From assembly GCF_032460525.1 (NCBI RefSeq), contig NZ_CP135963.1, positions 806,001-870,000 on the forward strand: a DNA stretch of 64,000 nt. Direction: 5' to 3'. The position numbers were made by a program, and so were the translations under genes. The stretch comes from Geodermatophilus sp. DSM 44513 (GTDB taxonomy: Bacteria > Actinomycetota > Actinomycetes > Mycobacteriales > Geodermatophilaceae). The notes under the pieces are model-generated. The model made no database searches, was not told where the DNA came from, and saw only the letters and a list, made by a program, of their open reading frames with translations. Shown here piece after piece: positions 21,882 through 30,823 of the stretch. How positions within the stretch are numbered: position 1 is the stretch's first letter; each line of letters starts with the position of its first letter.

Positions 21882-23081
21882 TCAGCCCCGGGCGCGCAGG
21901 GTGCGGACCCCCTGCATGACGGTGCGGGCGACCTCCCGCGCCCGTCCGCGCAGCGCCCGCCGGGCCAGGGACAGGACGGCGGCCGAGACGCCCGAGGCGG
22001 TGACGTAGCCGCCCGACCCCAGCGGCCCCGGCCGGGCCAGCAGGACCCGCTCGGCGGTGACGTGCTCCGGGCGCCAGTGCAGCTTGTAGTCCTCGCCGCC
22101 GCGGAGGAAGGAGTACTCCGTGAGGCCCAGCCGGGCGGCGAGCTCCAGGCCGCGGCTGACCAGCAGCACCGAGGTGTCGATGTGCTGGCGCAGCTCCGGG
22201 TCGATCCCCGGGAGGTAGTAGGACAGCTGCCGGTGACCGACGAGGTGCACCTCGCTGGCCACCAGCCGGCCGTCCAGGCGGTACTCGACGACGGCGGCCT
22301 GCCCGCGGTCGACCATCGGCCCGAGGGCCGCGGCGAAGAACGTCCGGAACCGCTCGGTCAGGTGCTCCGGGTTCCCCCGCCGGCCGGCCCACTGGGCCGC
22401 GTGCAGCCGGACCAGCTCCCGGACGGCGGCCGGCACGGCGACCGGGAGCAGCTCGGTGCGCTCGATGCCCAGCCGGTCGATCTTGGTCAGCTTCCAGCGG
22501 ATCTTCCCGGCCGTCTTCGCCGGGATCCGCGCCAGGACGTCGGCGACCGGCAGCACCGGCAGGTGCAGGTTCAGCGAGGAGGGGACCCGGCGGGTCCGGC
22601 CCGGCCAGGTCCGTGTCCACGCGGCGGCCGCGGAGCCGGGGAGCACCTCGGGCAGGTCGAGGACCCGCCACCCGGGTACCTGCAGGAGCGCCTCGACCAG
22701 CCGCGGCCCGGCGTCGGGCACCCGTGGGTCCAGCAGGACGTCGGTGTGGTCGCTCAGCGGGCCACCCAGTGGGGCGAGGACCGGCACCGGGCCGCGCCGG
22801 CGGCGGTACAGCGGCGCGGCGGCGACCAGCCGGTCGCCGTCCCACACCGTGACGACGGCCAGCCGCCCGTCCGGGACGTAGCCGCGGGCCCAGGCGCTGG
22901 TCCAGGCGTGCGTCAGGAAGCCGGTCGCCGTCGGCGAGCGGCGCCACAGGTCGTCCCAGGCGTCGGCCAGGGCGTCGAACCCGGCGTGGTCGCGGGTGCA
23001 GGCGGGCGGCGCGGTGCGACCCGCGCCGACCGGGACGCCGGCACCGGCTCCGGACAGTGGCGTCGTCACGTCCACGTGCAC
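21882..23081 (-). CDS. GNAT-fold acetyltransferase, BioF2/CelD-like (FemAB type)
   Basis: 399 residues from GTG 23081; a GTG at 23075 has better spacing from GGGAGGGG. The N-terminal part (FDALADAWDDLWRRSPTATG, FLTHAWTSAWARGY) and the C-terminal domain (GRLVASEVHLVGHRQLSYYLPGIDPE, then a long helix and YSFLRGGEDYKLHWRP) are typical of the acetyltransferase_6 (BioF2-like) family, found in cellulose/exopolysaccharide loci and related to FemAB aminoacyltransferases. The substrate is unknown. It is convergent with ppx, leaving only four bases between the stops. Confidence 0.8.
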   Translation of the reverse strand: MHVDVTTPLSGAGAGVPVGAGRTAPPACTRDHAGFDALADAWDDLWRRSPTATGFLTHAWTSAWARGYVPDGRLAVVTVWDGDRLVAAAPLYRRRRGPVPVLAPLGGPLSDHTDVLLDPRVPDAGPRLVEALLQVPGWRVLDLPEVLPGSAAAAWTRTWPGRTRRVPSSLNLHLPVLPVADVLARIPAKTAGKIRWKLTKIDRLGIERTELLPVAVPAAVRELVRLHAAQWAGRRGNPEHLTERFRTFFAAALGPMVDRGQAAVVEYRLDGRLVASEVHLVGHRQLSYYLPGIDPELRQHIDTSVLLVSRGLELAARLGLTEYSFLRGGEDYKLHWRPEHVTAERVLLARPGPLGSGGYVTASGVSAAVLSLARRALRGRAREVARTVMQGVRTLRARG

Positions 23082-23205
23082 ACCCCTCCCCCGTCGGCCG
23101 CGGGGGCACGGGCGCCCGGGTCGCTGGCCGGGGTCCGAGGCTAGGTCGGCGACGCAGCCCGGACGACACCCGGAGGGGGGAGGTGCGCGCAGCCGTGGAC
23201 GCGGG

Positions 23206-23508
23206 TCAGGGTGAGGACTCGTTCAGGCCGGGCGGCAGCTTGCCGGTGAGCCGCTGGTAGGCCTCGGCGGCCCCGCGGGCGGCCACCAGTCGGCCGGCCG
23301 CCACCGCCACGCCCGACACCGCGGCCCAGGCCAGCGCCTCTCCCCAGCCCACGCCCGGCGCGGCCGGGTTCTTCGGCGGGGTGGTGCCGCGCACGGCGTA
23401 CCAGGCGGCGTCGCTGAGCTTGCGGACGGCGATCCCCGCGGGGATCGCCGTGCCGCTGCTGAGCAGCTTCCAGGTCAGCGGCGGCTTCTGCTTCTTCGTC
23501 CGTGCCAC
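23206..23508 (-). CDS. DUF4235 small membrane protein
   Basis: 100 residues from GTG 23508. It contains KLLSSGTAIPAGIAVRKLSDAAWYAVRGTTPPKNP and a second membrane helix (WGEALAWAAVSGVAVAAGRLVA) ending in GAAEAYQRLTGKLPPG, the DUF4235 layout. Function is unknown; the protein has two short helices and is probably in the cytoplasmic membrane. It is divergent from the UDG gene. Confidence 0.8.
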   Translation of the reverse strand: MARTKKQKPPLTWKLLSSGTAIPAGIAVRKLSDAAWYAVRGTTPPKNPAAPGVGWGEALAWAAVSGVAVAAGRLVAARGAAEAYQRLTGKLPPGLNESSP

Positions 23509-23565
23509 CGGGGGATCATCCCGCCCCCCGGTGGAGCGGCGCGCGGCGGATGGTCTGCTGGAGAC

Positions 23566-24351
23566 GTGGCGACCGACGCGGCTGGTTTCCCGATCACCCG
23601 GAGCCCGGCCGGGGTGGTGCGCTCCGCCCGGGGCGCCCGCGACCTGGCGGTGCTCGACGCGCGGCTGTCCGGCTGCCGCGCCTGCCCACGGCTGGTCGCC
23701 TGGCGGGAGGAGGTGGCCCGGGTGCGGCGGGCCGCCTTCCGCGACCAGGAGTACTGGGGCCGCCCGGTGCCCGGGCTCGGCCCGGCCGACGCCCGCATCG
23801 CCGTCGTCGGCCTGGCCCCGGCCGCGCACGGCGGCAACCGCACCGGCCGGGTGTTCACCGGCGACCGCAGCGGTGACTGGGTCTTCGCCGCGCTGTGGCG
23901 GGCGGGGCTGGCCAGCCAGCCGACGTCCACGCACGTCGGTGACGGCCTGGAGCTGACCGACGTGCGCGTGTGCGCCGCCGTCCGCTGCGCCCCGCCGGAC
24001 AACGCCCCGACGCCCGCGGAGCGGGACACCTGCTCGCCGTGGCTGGCGCGCGAGCTCGCGCTGCTGCCCCGGCTGCGGGTGGCCGTCGTCCTCGGCGGGT
24101 TCGGCTGGTCGGCGCTGCTGCCCGTGCTCGCCCGGGCGGGGTACGCCCTGCCCCGGCCGCGGCCGGCGTTCGGGCACGGCGTCGAGGTGGACCTCAGCGG
24201 GCCGCGCGGTCCGCTCACCCTGCTGGGCAGCTACCACGTCAGCCAGCAGAACACCTTCACCGGGCGGCTGACCGAGCCGATGCTCGACGCCGTCGTCGGG
24301 CGGGCCACCGCCCTGGCCGCGACCGTGCCGGGACCGGGCCCCCGGCTCTAG
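23566..24351 (+). CDS. Uracil-DNA glycosylase family 5 (UdgB)
   Basis: 261 residues from GTG 23566. UdgB removes uracil, hypoxanthine and other deaminated bases from DNA using a 4Fe-4S protein. Motif A GLAPAAHGGNRTGRVFTGD, the following SGDWVF, and the later SYHVSQQNTFTGRLTEP are diagnostic of family 5. Cys residues for the cluster are visible in SGCRACPR and in VCAAVRCAPP and RDTCSPW. It begins just after a divergent DUF4235 gene and is followed nine bases later by a type II NADH dehydrogenase gene. Confidence 0.92.
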   Translation: MATDAAGFPITRSPAGVVRSARGARDLAVLDARLSGCRACPRLVAWREEVARVRRAAFRDQEYWGRPVPGLGPADARIAVVGLAPAAHGGNRTGRVFTGDRSGDWVFAALWRAGLASQPTSTHVGDGLELTDVRVCAAVRCAPPDNAPTPAERDTCSPWLARELALLPRLRVAVVLGGFGWSALLPVLARAGYALPRPRPAFGHGVEVDLSGPRGPLTLLGSYHVSQQNTFTGRLTEPMLDAVVGRATALAATVPGPGPRL

Positions 24352-24360
24352 GCTCTCCCC

Positions 24361-25743
24361 ATGGCAGAGCGACCCGTGGTCCTCATCGTCGGCGGCGGTT
24401 ACGTCGGGCTCTACACCGCGCTGCGGCTGCAGAAGCGCCTCTCGCACGGCCGGGCGGAGGTCGTCATCGTCGACCCGCAGCCGCACATGACCTACCAGCC
24501 GTTCCTGCCCGAGGCGGCGGCCGGCTCGGTGGAGCCCCGGCACGTCGTGGTCCCGCTGCGCCGGACGCTGCCGCGCTGCCGGGTGGTCACCGGCGCGGTC
24601 ACCGGCGTGGACCACGCCAGCCGGCGGGCCCGGATCGCCCCGATCGAGGGGGAGCCCTACGAGCTCGGCTACGACGTGCTGGTCATGGCCGCGGGCTCGG
24701 TGGCCCGCACGCTGCCGATCCCCGGGCTGGCCGAGCACGGCATCGGGTTCAAGAACGTCGGCGAGGCCATCTACCTGCGCAACCACGTGCTGGCCCGGCT
24801 GGACGCGGCGAGCTCCACCGACGACCCGGAGGTCCGCCGCCGCGCGCTGACCTTCACCTTCGTCGGCGGCGGGTACGCGGGCGTGGAGGCCTTCGCCGAG
24901 CTGGAGGACATGGCCCGCTACGCGATCACGCACTACTACCCGCGGCTGTCGAGGTCCGACATGCGCTGGGTGCTGGTCGAGGCGATGGGCCGGATCCTGC
25001 CCGAGGTCGACCTGGACATGGCCGCCTGGACGGTCCGGGAGCTGACCGCGCGCGGGATGGACGTGCGGCTGAACACCCGCCTGGAGTCGGTCACCGAGGG
25101 GTGCGTGGTGCACCTCTCCGACGGCGACGAGTTCGCCAGCGACACCCTGGTGTGGACGGCGGGCACCAAGCCCAACCCGATGCTCAAGGAGACCGACCTG
25201 CCGGTCGACGAGCGCGGCCGGGTCGTCTGCGAGGCCACCCTGCAGGTGCGCGGGCTGCCCGACGCCTGGTCGGCCGGTGACCTGGCCGCCGTCCCGGACC
25301 TCACCAAGGAGACCCCCGGCGCCACCACCGCCCCGAACGCCCAGCACGCCGTCCGCCAGGCCAAGCGGCTGGCCGACAACATCGTGCTGACCCTGCGCGG
25401 GCAGGAGCCGGTGCCCTACCGGCACGCCTACGCCGGGTCGGTGGCCAGCCTCGGCCTGCACAAGGGGGTGGCGCAGGTCTACGGCGTCAAGCTCAAGGGC
25501 TGGCCGGCCTGGTTCATGCACCGCACCTACCACGTCAGCCGGGTGCCCACCTTCAACCGCAAGGCGCGGGTGGTCGCGGACTGGACGCTGGCCACGGTGT
25601 TCCGCCGCGAGGTCATCTCGCTGGGCCAGCTGCAGGACCCGCGCCGGGAGTTCGTGGAGGCGGCGAACACCGGCCGCACCGGCTCGCTGCCGCCGCCCTC
25701 GGCGGAGGACAAGGCGCAGTCGGGTCGGCTCCGGGCGAGCTGA
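24361..25743 (+). CDS. Type II NADH dehydrogenase (NDH-2)
   Basis: 460 residues. This peripheral flavoprotein passes electrons from NADH to quinone without pumping protons. Seen: the FAD Rossmann loop VGGGYVGLYTALRL (near 10), AGSVARTLPIPGLAEHG, the NADH-binding FVGGGYAGVEAFAEL (about 165), WTAGTKPNPML and the FAD-phosphate motif AGDLAAVPD, with AQHAVRQAK and the C-terminal membrane-attaching region GWPAWFMHRTYHVSRVP. Length is as expected. It lies directly upstream of the tRNA gene, an order I recall as resembling the region around Streptomyces bldA. Confidence 0.92.
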   Translation: MAERPVVLIVGGGYVGLYTALRLQKRLSHGRAEVVIVDPQPHMTYQPFLPEAAAGSVEPRHVVVPLRRTLPRCRVVTGAVTGVDHASRRARIAPIEGEPYELGYDVLVMAAGSVARTLPIPGLAEHGIGFKNVGEAIYLRNHVLARLDAASSTDDPEVRRRALTFTFVGGGYAGVEAFAELEDMARYAITHYYPRLSRSDMRWVLVEAMGRILPEVDLDMAAWTVRELTARGMDVRLNTRLESVTEGCVVHLSDGDEFASDTLVWTAGTKPNPMLKETDLPVDERGRVVCEATLQVRGLPDAWSAGDLAAVPDLTKETPGATTAPNAQHAVRQAKRLADNIVLTLRGQEPVPYRHAYAGSVASLGLHKGVAQVYGVKLKGWPAWFMHRTYHVSRVPTFNRKARVVADWTLATVFRREVISLGQLQDPRREFVEAANTGRTGSLPPPSAEDKAQSGRLRAS

Positions 25744-25748
25744 CCACC

Positions 25749-25822
25749 GCCCCCGTGGCCCAACTGGCAGAGGCAGGCCCCTTAAAAGGGTCCCAGTGTC
25801 GGTTCGAACCCGACCGGGGGCA
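25749..25822 (+). tRNA. tRNA with anticodon UAA (probably leucine), type I short variable loop
   Basis: Acceptor stem GCCCCCG/CGGGGGC; D arm GCC.../GGC with GG in the loop; anticodon stem GGCCC/GGGTC closing the loop CTTAAAA (U33, anticodon UAA, A37); five-base variable region CCAGT; T arm GTCGG/CCGAC with TTCGAAC; discriminator A. CCA is not fully encoded (ACCG). The anticodon reads the leucine codon UUA. Bacterial tRNA-Leu normally has a long extra arm (type II), which is absent here. I saw no TTA codon in the coding sequences of this window. It lies six bases after the NDH-2 stop. Confidence 0.85.
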
Positions 25823-25972
25823 CCGTCCGCACGCCCGTGCGGGTCGTCACACCCCCCGTCCGGGGGTGGCGGCGGCGTCCAGGAACGCGCAGGCCACCAG
25901 GAGCGTTGACTCAGACGAGTGGGGTGCAGGACCGTGGGCCCCACGACGACCGGTCACCTCGAGGAGATGACG

Positions 25973-26818
25973 ATGCCCAGCCACAACCCCGTGTTCGGCC
26001 GGGGGATCCCCAGCGCCGGCTCCGGCCAGCAGTCCGCCCCCTGGGGCGGCGCGCCGCAGCAGTACGGGGCCCCGCAGTACGGCTACGGGACGCAGGACCC
26101 CTACGCCGCGCCCGCGCCGTACGCGCAGTCGCCGTACGCGCCGGCCACCACCCGCTACATGACGATGGACGACGTCGTCCAGAAGACGGGCCTGTCCTTC
26201 CTGGTCACCGTCCTCTCGGCCGCCGTCACCTGGGCGGTGTTCCCGCAGTCGCTCGCGCTGGGGCTGGCCCTGCCCGCAGTGCTCGTCGCCTTCGTGCTCG
26301 GCCTGGTCATCGCGTTCAAGCAGATCGCGAACCCGGTCGCCACGCTGTCCTACGGCGCGCTGTACGGCGTCGCGCTCGGCGCCATCAGCGAGGTGTTCGC
26401 CCAGCAGTTCGGCAGCGGCATCGTCACGCAGGCGCTGATCGGCACCTTCGGTGTCTTCGCCGGCATGCTGGTCATCTACAAGACCGGCGCCATCCGGGTC
26501 ACCCCCAAGCTGACCCGCTGGATCGTCGGCGCGATGTTCGGGATCCTGGCGCTGGTCCTGGTCAACCTGGTGGCGAGCTTCTTCACCCCCGGCGGCCTGG
26601 GCCTGCGTGACGGCGGCCCCCTGGCGATCGTGTTCAGCCTGGTCGTGATCGGTGTGGCGGCGTTCTCGCTGCTGCTCGACTTCGACATGGCCGACGAGGC
26701 CATCCGCCGCGGCGCCCCGGCGAAGTTCGCCTGGTACGTCGCCTTCGGCCTGCTCGTCACGGTCGTCTGGCTGTACCTGGAGATCCTGCGGCTGCTGTCC
26801 TACTTCCAGGACGAGTGA
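25973..26818 (+). CDS. Bax inhibitor-1/YccA family membrane protein
   Basis: 281 residues from ATG 25973, chosen because GAGGAG lies six bases upstream (an ATG at 25967 touches it). A Gly/Pro/Gln/Tyr-rich cytoplasmic N-terminus of about 60 residues (QQYGAPQYGYGTQDPYA) precedes seven membrane helices, with TMDDVVQKTGLSFL at the start of helix one and LLDFDMADEAIRRGAPAKFAWY in the conserved loop before the last helix. This is the Bax1-I (DUF4870-like) actinobacterial group; related proteins are pH-sensitive calcium leak channels. Its physiological role here is unknown. Confidence 0.85.
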   Translation: MPSHNPVFGRGIPSAGSGQQSAPWGGAPQQYGAPQYGYGTQDPYAAPAPYAQSPYAPATTRYMTMDDVVQKTGLSFLVTVLSAAVTWAVFPQSLALGLALPAVLVAFVLGLVIAFKQIANPVATLSYGALYGVALGAISEVFAQQFGSGIVTQALIGTFGVFAGMLVIYKTGAIRVTPKLTRWIVGAMFGILALVLVNLVASFFTPGGLGLRDGGPLAIVFSLVVIGVAAFSLLLDFDMADEAIRRGAPAKFAWYVAFGLLVTVVWLYLEILRLLSYFQDE

Positions 26819-26822
26819 CGAA

Positions 26823-26880
26823 GGACCTCGCTGCCCCCCACGCCTCGCACGCGCAGGCGGAGGGCCCCTACAGCGAGGCC
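26823..26880 (+). repeat. Dispersed hairpin copy B
   Basis: The outer arms GGACCTCGCTG and CAGCGAGGCC pair fully; the interior has CCTCGCACGCGCAGG. It starts four bases after the stop of the Bax-inhibitor-like gene. Confidence 0.75.
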
Positions 26881-26901
26881 ACACCACAGCACCACACACC
26901 G

Positions 26902-26933
26902 GTGGCCCGGTCCCCGCGAGGGGGCCGGGCCAC
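26902..26933. terminator. 14-bp hairpin with GCGA loop
   Basis: GTGGCCCGGTCCCC pairs with GGGGGCCGGGCCAC (one T-G pair) around a GCGA tetraloop. It lies between convergent genes, so it may terminate transcription in both directions. Confidence 0.6.
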
Positions 26934-26961
26934 TGGCCTGTTCAGGAGCCGTTCCGTCGCC

Positions 26962-27022
26962 GTGACCATCGGCAGGTCGCTGGGGCTCGCGGCGTGTCGA
27001 GCGACCACCTGCCGATGATCAC
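26962..27022. terminator. Long imperfect inverted repeat between convergent genes
   Basis: Arm 26962-26981 (GTGACCATCGGCAGGTCGCT) pairs with 27000-27022 with one mismatch and a three-base bulge. It is the third hairpin in the gap between the Bax-inhibitor-like and thiolase genes and ends 13 bases before the thiolase stop codon. Confidence 0.55.
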
Positions 27023-27035
27023 GGCCGGCGTGCGT

Positions 27036-28256
27036 TCAGGAGAGGCGCTCGAGCACCATCGCCATGCCCATGCCGCCGCCGACGCACATGGTCTCCAGGC
27101 CGAACGTCTGGTCCCGGGTCTGCAGGCCGTTGATCAGGGTCCCGGTGATGCGGGCGCCGGTCATGCCGAACGGGTGGCCGACCGCGATCGCCCCGCCGTG
27201 CACGTTGAGCCGGTCGATGTCGATGCCCAGGTCGCGGTAGCTGGGGATGACCTGCGCGGCGAAGGCCTCGTTGATCTCGACCAGGTCGATGTCGCCGATG
27301 GCCATCCCGGCCCGCTGCAGCGCGAGCTTGGAGGCGTCCACCGGGCCGTAGCCCATGATCTCCGGCGACAGGCCGGTGACCGCGGTGGAGACGATGCGGG
27401 CCAGCGGCGTCAGGCCGAGGTCGCGGGCCTTGGTGTCGCTCATCACGACCACCGCGGCGGCGCCGTCGTTCAGCGGGCAGGCGTTGCCCGCGGTGACCCG
27501 GCCGTCGGGGCGGAAGACCGGCTTGAGGCCGGCGACCGCCTCCAGCGTGGTGCCCGCCCGCGGGGTGTCGTCGGCGCTGACCACGGTGCCGTCGGGGGTG
27601 GTGACCGGGGTGATCTCCCGCTCCCAGAAGCCCTCGGCGATCGCCTTCTCGGCGAGGTTCTGGCTGCGGACGGCGAACTCGTCCATCTCCTGGCGGGACA
27701 CGTCCTTGAGCAGCGCCAGGTTCTCCGCGGTCTGGCCCATGGCGACGTAGACGTCGGGGACGTCGCCGTGCTCGCGCGGGTCGGTCCAGGAGTCCGCGCC
27801 GCTCTCGGCGGTCTTGGCCACCCGGGCCTCGGCGTCGTCGAAGACCGGGTTCTTCGTCTCCGGCAGCGAGTCGCTGTTGCCCTTGACGAAGCGGGACACC
27901 ATCTCCACGCCGGCGGAGACGAACACGTCGCCCTCCCCGGCCCGGATGGCGTGCATCGCCATCCGGGTGCTCTGCAGCGAGGAGGAGCAGTAGCGGGTGA
28001 TCGTCGTCCCCGGCAGGTGGTCCATGCCGAGCAGGACGGCGACGACGCGGGCCATGTTGAAGCCCTGCTCCCCGCCGGGCAGGCCGCAGCCGAGCACCAG
28101 GTCGTCGATGTCGGTCGGGTCCAGGGCGGGCACCTGGTCCAGGGCTGCGCGGACGATGGTGGCGGTGAGGTCGTCGGGCCGCAGTTCCTTGAGCGAGCCC
28201 TTGAACGCGCGGCCGATGGGGGAGCGTGCGGTCGCGACGATGACGGCTTCGGGCAT
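27036..28256 (-). CDS. Acetyl-CoA C-acyltransferase (thiolase)
   Basis: 406 residues. It performs thiolytic cleavage of 3-ketoacyl-CoA in fatty acid beta-oxidation (or the reverse condensation). Seen: N-terminal [16 protein letters not shown], the nucleophile Cys90 in [24 protein letters not shown]-type [21 protein letters not shown], the His motif [16 protein letters not shown] and the second catalytic Cys in [10 protein letters not shown]. Length is typical. It stands alone on the minus strand; a separate FadB is not in this window. Chain-length preference cannot be read from sequence. Confidence 0.93.
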   Translation of the reverse strand: MPEAVIVATARSPIGRAFKGSLKELRPDDLTATIVRAALDQVPALDPTDIDDLVLGCGLPGGEQGFNMARVVAVLLGMDHLPGTTITRYCSSSLQSTRMAMHAIRAGEGDVFVSAGVEMVSRFVKGNSDSLPETKNPVFDDAEARVAKTAESGADSWTDPREHGDVPDVYVAMGQTAENLALLKDVSRQEMDEFAVRSQNLAEKAIAEGFWEREITPVTTPDGTVVSADDTPRAGTTLEAVAGLKPVFRPDGRVTAGNACPLNDGAAAVVVMSDTKARDLGLTPLARIVSTAVTGLSPEIMGYGPVDASKLALQRAGMAIGDIDLVEINEAFAAQVIPSYRDLGIDIDRLNVHGGAIAVGHPFGMTGARITGTLINGLQTRDQTFGLETMCVGGGMGMAMVLERLS

Positions 28257-28346
28257 GGGTCCTCCACGATGAGGGGATCCGGCGACCCTGTCGCCGGACG
28301 TCGGGACACCGGGGAACCTACTCTCCGGTAGGTCCGGGCCCCGCGC

Positions 28347-29378
28347 TCACCCGAGGGGCGGTCCCGCGGCCACGTGCTCGGCCTGCTCGGGGGTCGGGAG
28401 GTCCGGCGGGCGGCGGCGGCGCAGCCGGGCCCACGGGCCACGGGGCCCGGTGTCCGAGCCGCGCACCTCGGTGGGCAGCACCTCGGTGCCGGGCTTGCCG
28501 GCCGCGCGGGCCGCGGCCCGGGCCACCGGGCGGACGGTGTCGCGGCGCAGGTTGCGCAGCCCCCGGTCGGCCGCGGCCGGCCAGACGCCCAGCGAGTCGG
28601 CGATCGAGGGCAGCAGGACGGCGGCCGCGGCGGCGTACCCGGCCGCGCTCGGGTGGAACTCGTCGGCGCTGAACAGGTCGGAGTCCTCGGCGAACGACGG
28701 GCCGAGCACCGACCCGAGGGACACGGTGCGCCCGCCGGCCTCGACGACGGCGATGGTCTGCGCCGCGGCCAGCTGCCGGCTCCACCGCCGGGCCAGCCAG
28801 CGCAGCGGCCGCCCGATCGGGCGCACGGTGCCGAGGTCCGGGCAGGTGCCCACGACGACCCGCGTGCCGGCCTCGGTGAGCCGCGCGACCGCGTCCTGCA
28901 GGTGCCGCACCGAGACGGTCGGCGACGTGCGGCTGACCACGTCGTTCGCGCCGATCATCACCAGCGCGACGTCCGGGTGCTGGGGCAGTGCCTGCTCGAC
29001 CTGGGCGTCCAGCTGGCTGGAGCGGGCGCCGGAGACCGCCAGCGGCACCAGGCGCACGGGGCGCTCGGCCAGTTCGGAGAGCGCGGCGGCCAGCAGCACC
29101 CCGGGGGTCTGGGCGGCCCGCTCGACGCCGAGCCCTGCGGCCGTGGAGTCGCCGAGGACGGCGAGCACGATGGGCCGCCGGCGCCCCCGCTGCCACCGGC
29201 CGTACACACCGGCGCCCCCGGGCGGGGGGACGCGGACGGTGCGCGACTCCACGTGCCGCCGCGCCGACCGGGCCTGCTGGCGGAGCACGGCGAGCACCCC
29301 CGCGCCGGCCAGGCCGAGCCCGCCGCCGCCGTACGCAGCTCCGGTCGCCAGCCGCCACGTCGTGGTCGCTCGAGTCAC
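28347..29378 (-). CDS. SGNH/GDSL-family hydrolase
   Basis: 343 residues from GTG 29378. Block I LAVLGDSTAAGLG (Ser78), block II Gly in VSGARSSQL, block III GAND and block V DEFHPSAAGY carry the Ser, Gly, Asn and Asp/His catalytic set. The N-terminus has a hydrophobic helix (GLGLAGAGVLAVL), possibly an uncleaved signal anchor, so the enzyme may act outside the membrane. The C-terminal ~80 residues are basic and Pro-rich, with no clear fold. The family hydrolyses lipid, aryl or acetyl-sugar esters; the substrate here is unknown. It is divergent from the DUF2252 gene. Confidence 0.85.
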   Translation of the reverse strand: MTRATTTWRLATGAAYGGGGLGLAGAGVLAVLRQQARSARRHVESRTVRVPPPGGAGVYGRWQRGRRRPIVLAVLGDSTAAGLGVERAAQTPGVLLAAALSELAERPVRLVPLAVSGARSSQLDAQVEQALPQHPDVALVMIGANDVVSRTSPTVSVRHLQDAVARLTEAGTRVVVGTCPDLGTVRPIGRPLRWLARRWSRQLAAAQTIAVVEAGGRTVSLGSVLGPSFAEDSDLFSADEFHPSAAGYAAAAAVLLPSIADSLGVWPAAADRGLRNLRRDTVRPVARAAARAAGKPGTEVLPTEVRGSDTGPRGPWARLRRRRPPDLPTPEQAEHVAAGPPLG

Positions 29379-29448
29379 CGCCGCCCCGTCCCGTCGGTCG
29401 TGTGGGTGGACCTGTCCTGGCAGGCTAATCGCCGTTTACCGTCCTCCC

Positions 29449-30801
29449 GTGTCCTCATCCCTCGCAGGGGTCACTGACGGTGACCGCACCCAGCAGATCG
29501 TCGACGTGCTGGTCGACGCGTTCTCCGAGCTGATGACTGCGGACGCGGACGCCTTCCGGACCAAGTTCCGCAAGATGGCGGCCGACCCGTTCGCCTTCTA
29601 CCGGGGCACGGCGTGCCTGTTCTACGCCGACGTCGCCGCGATGGAGGACCGCTGGAGCGACGAGCGGACCAGCCGGGTGTGGATCCAGGGTGACCTGCAC
29701 GCGGAGAACTTCGGCACCTACATGGACGGCGCTGGGCGGATCGTCTTCGACGTCAACGACTTCGACGAGGCCTACGTCGGGCACGTCAGCTGGGACCTGC
29801 GCCGGTTCTGCGCCAGCTTCGCGCTGCTGTCCTGGCGCAAGGCGTTCGGTGACGAGGTCATCGCCGACCTGCTGCGCGGCTACCTCACCGGCTACCTGGA
29901 CCAGGTCCGCGCCTTCACCCGCCTCGACGACGACCGCTCCTTCGCCCTCGTCCGGGAGAACACCGAGGGCGCGGTGCACGACGCGGTGCTGCGCACCAGC
30001 TCCCGCAGCCGGGCGGCCCTGCTGGACCGGATCACCGTGGTCGAGGACCACCGGCGGCGCTTCGCCGACGGCCGGCGCACCCGGCGGCTGGCGGCCGAGG
30101 AGCACGAGCGGGTGCTGGCCGCCCTCGACCGCTGGCGGGAGACCGTGCACCCGCCCCGGCGCCGCCGCGACGTCGCCTACGACGTCAAGGACGTGGTGGC
30201 CACCGGCGGCTTCGGCATCGGCAGCGCCGGACTGCCCGCCTACACCGTGCTGATCGAGGGCTACGACTAGGCGCTGGAGAACGACGTCGTCCTCTCCCTC
30301 AAGCAGGGTAACGTGGCCGCGCCCAGCCGGGTGGTGCGCGACCCGGCGATCCGGGCGTCCTTCGAGCACGAGGGGCACCGGACGGCGGTCTCCCAGCGGG
30401 CGCTGCAGGCCAACGCCTCGCAGTTCCTCGGCCACACCGAGATCGACGGGGTCGGTTTCGTCGTCCAGGAGCTGTCGCCCTACGAGGTGGACCTGGACTG
30501 GGAGGACCTCACCGAGCCGGAGGAGATCGCGCCGGTGATGGTCCAGCTCGGGCGGGCGACGGCGAAGGTGCACTGCGTCGGGGACGCCGACAGCGACCAC
30601 ACGCTGGTGCCCTTCCAGACCGAGGAGGCGGTCGTGGCGGTGGTCGGCGACCGCCAGGAGGAGTTCCTCGCCGACATGGTCGACTTCGCGCACTCCTACG
30701 CCCGGCGCACCCAGGCCGACTTCCGCCTCTTCGTGGACGCCTTCCGCGCCGGGGCGATCCCGGGAATCAGCTCGAGCGGCTCGCACCCGGAGCGGCGGTG
30801 A
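29449..30801 (+). pseudogene. DUF2252 protein interrupted by an in-frame TAG at 30268-30270
   Basis: Reading from GTG 29449 gives a full DUF2252 protein of 450 codons except that codon 274 is TAG (IEGYD-TAG-ALENDVVL). Both halves are well formed and in the same frame: WIQGDLHAENFGTY and VFDVNDFDEAYVGHVSWDL before it, LKQGNVAAPSRVV, SQRALQANASQFLG, VVQELSPYEVDLDW and RRTQADFRLFVDAF after it. DUF2252 proteins resemble aminoglycoside-phosphotransferase-like kinases (the DLHxxNFG motif), and their function is unknown. A CAG-to-TAG change is the simplest explanation. Readthrough, recoding or sequencing error are alternatives. Without readthrough, only a 273-residue N-terminal piece is made. Confidence 0.75.
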
Positions 30802-30823
30802 CCCCCGCTCCGGCCTGGGCACG

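Noticed and set aside
25749..25822. Lysine (UUU) or suppressor reading of the tRNA
   Set aside because: Shifting the anticodon stem by one base in either direction breaks pairs; only the register giving UAA with U33 closes properly.
30268..30270. DUF2252 TAG as selenocysteine or pyrrolysine codon
   Set aside because: Not asserted: no SECIS-like structure or suppressor tRNA was found in the window, and a simple CAG-to-TAG change explains it. Kept as a finding, not as a call.
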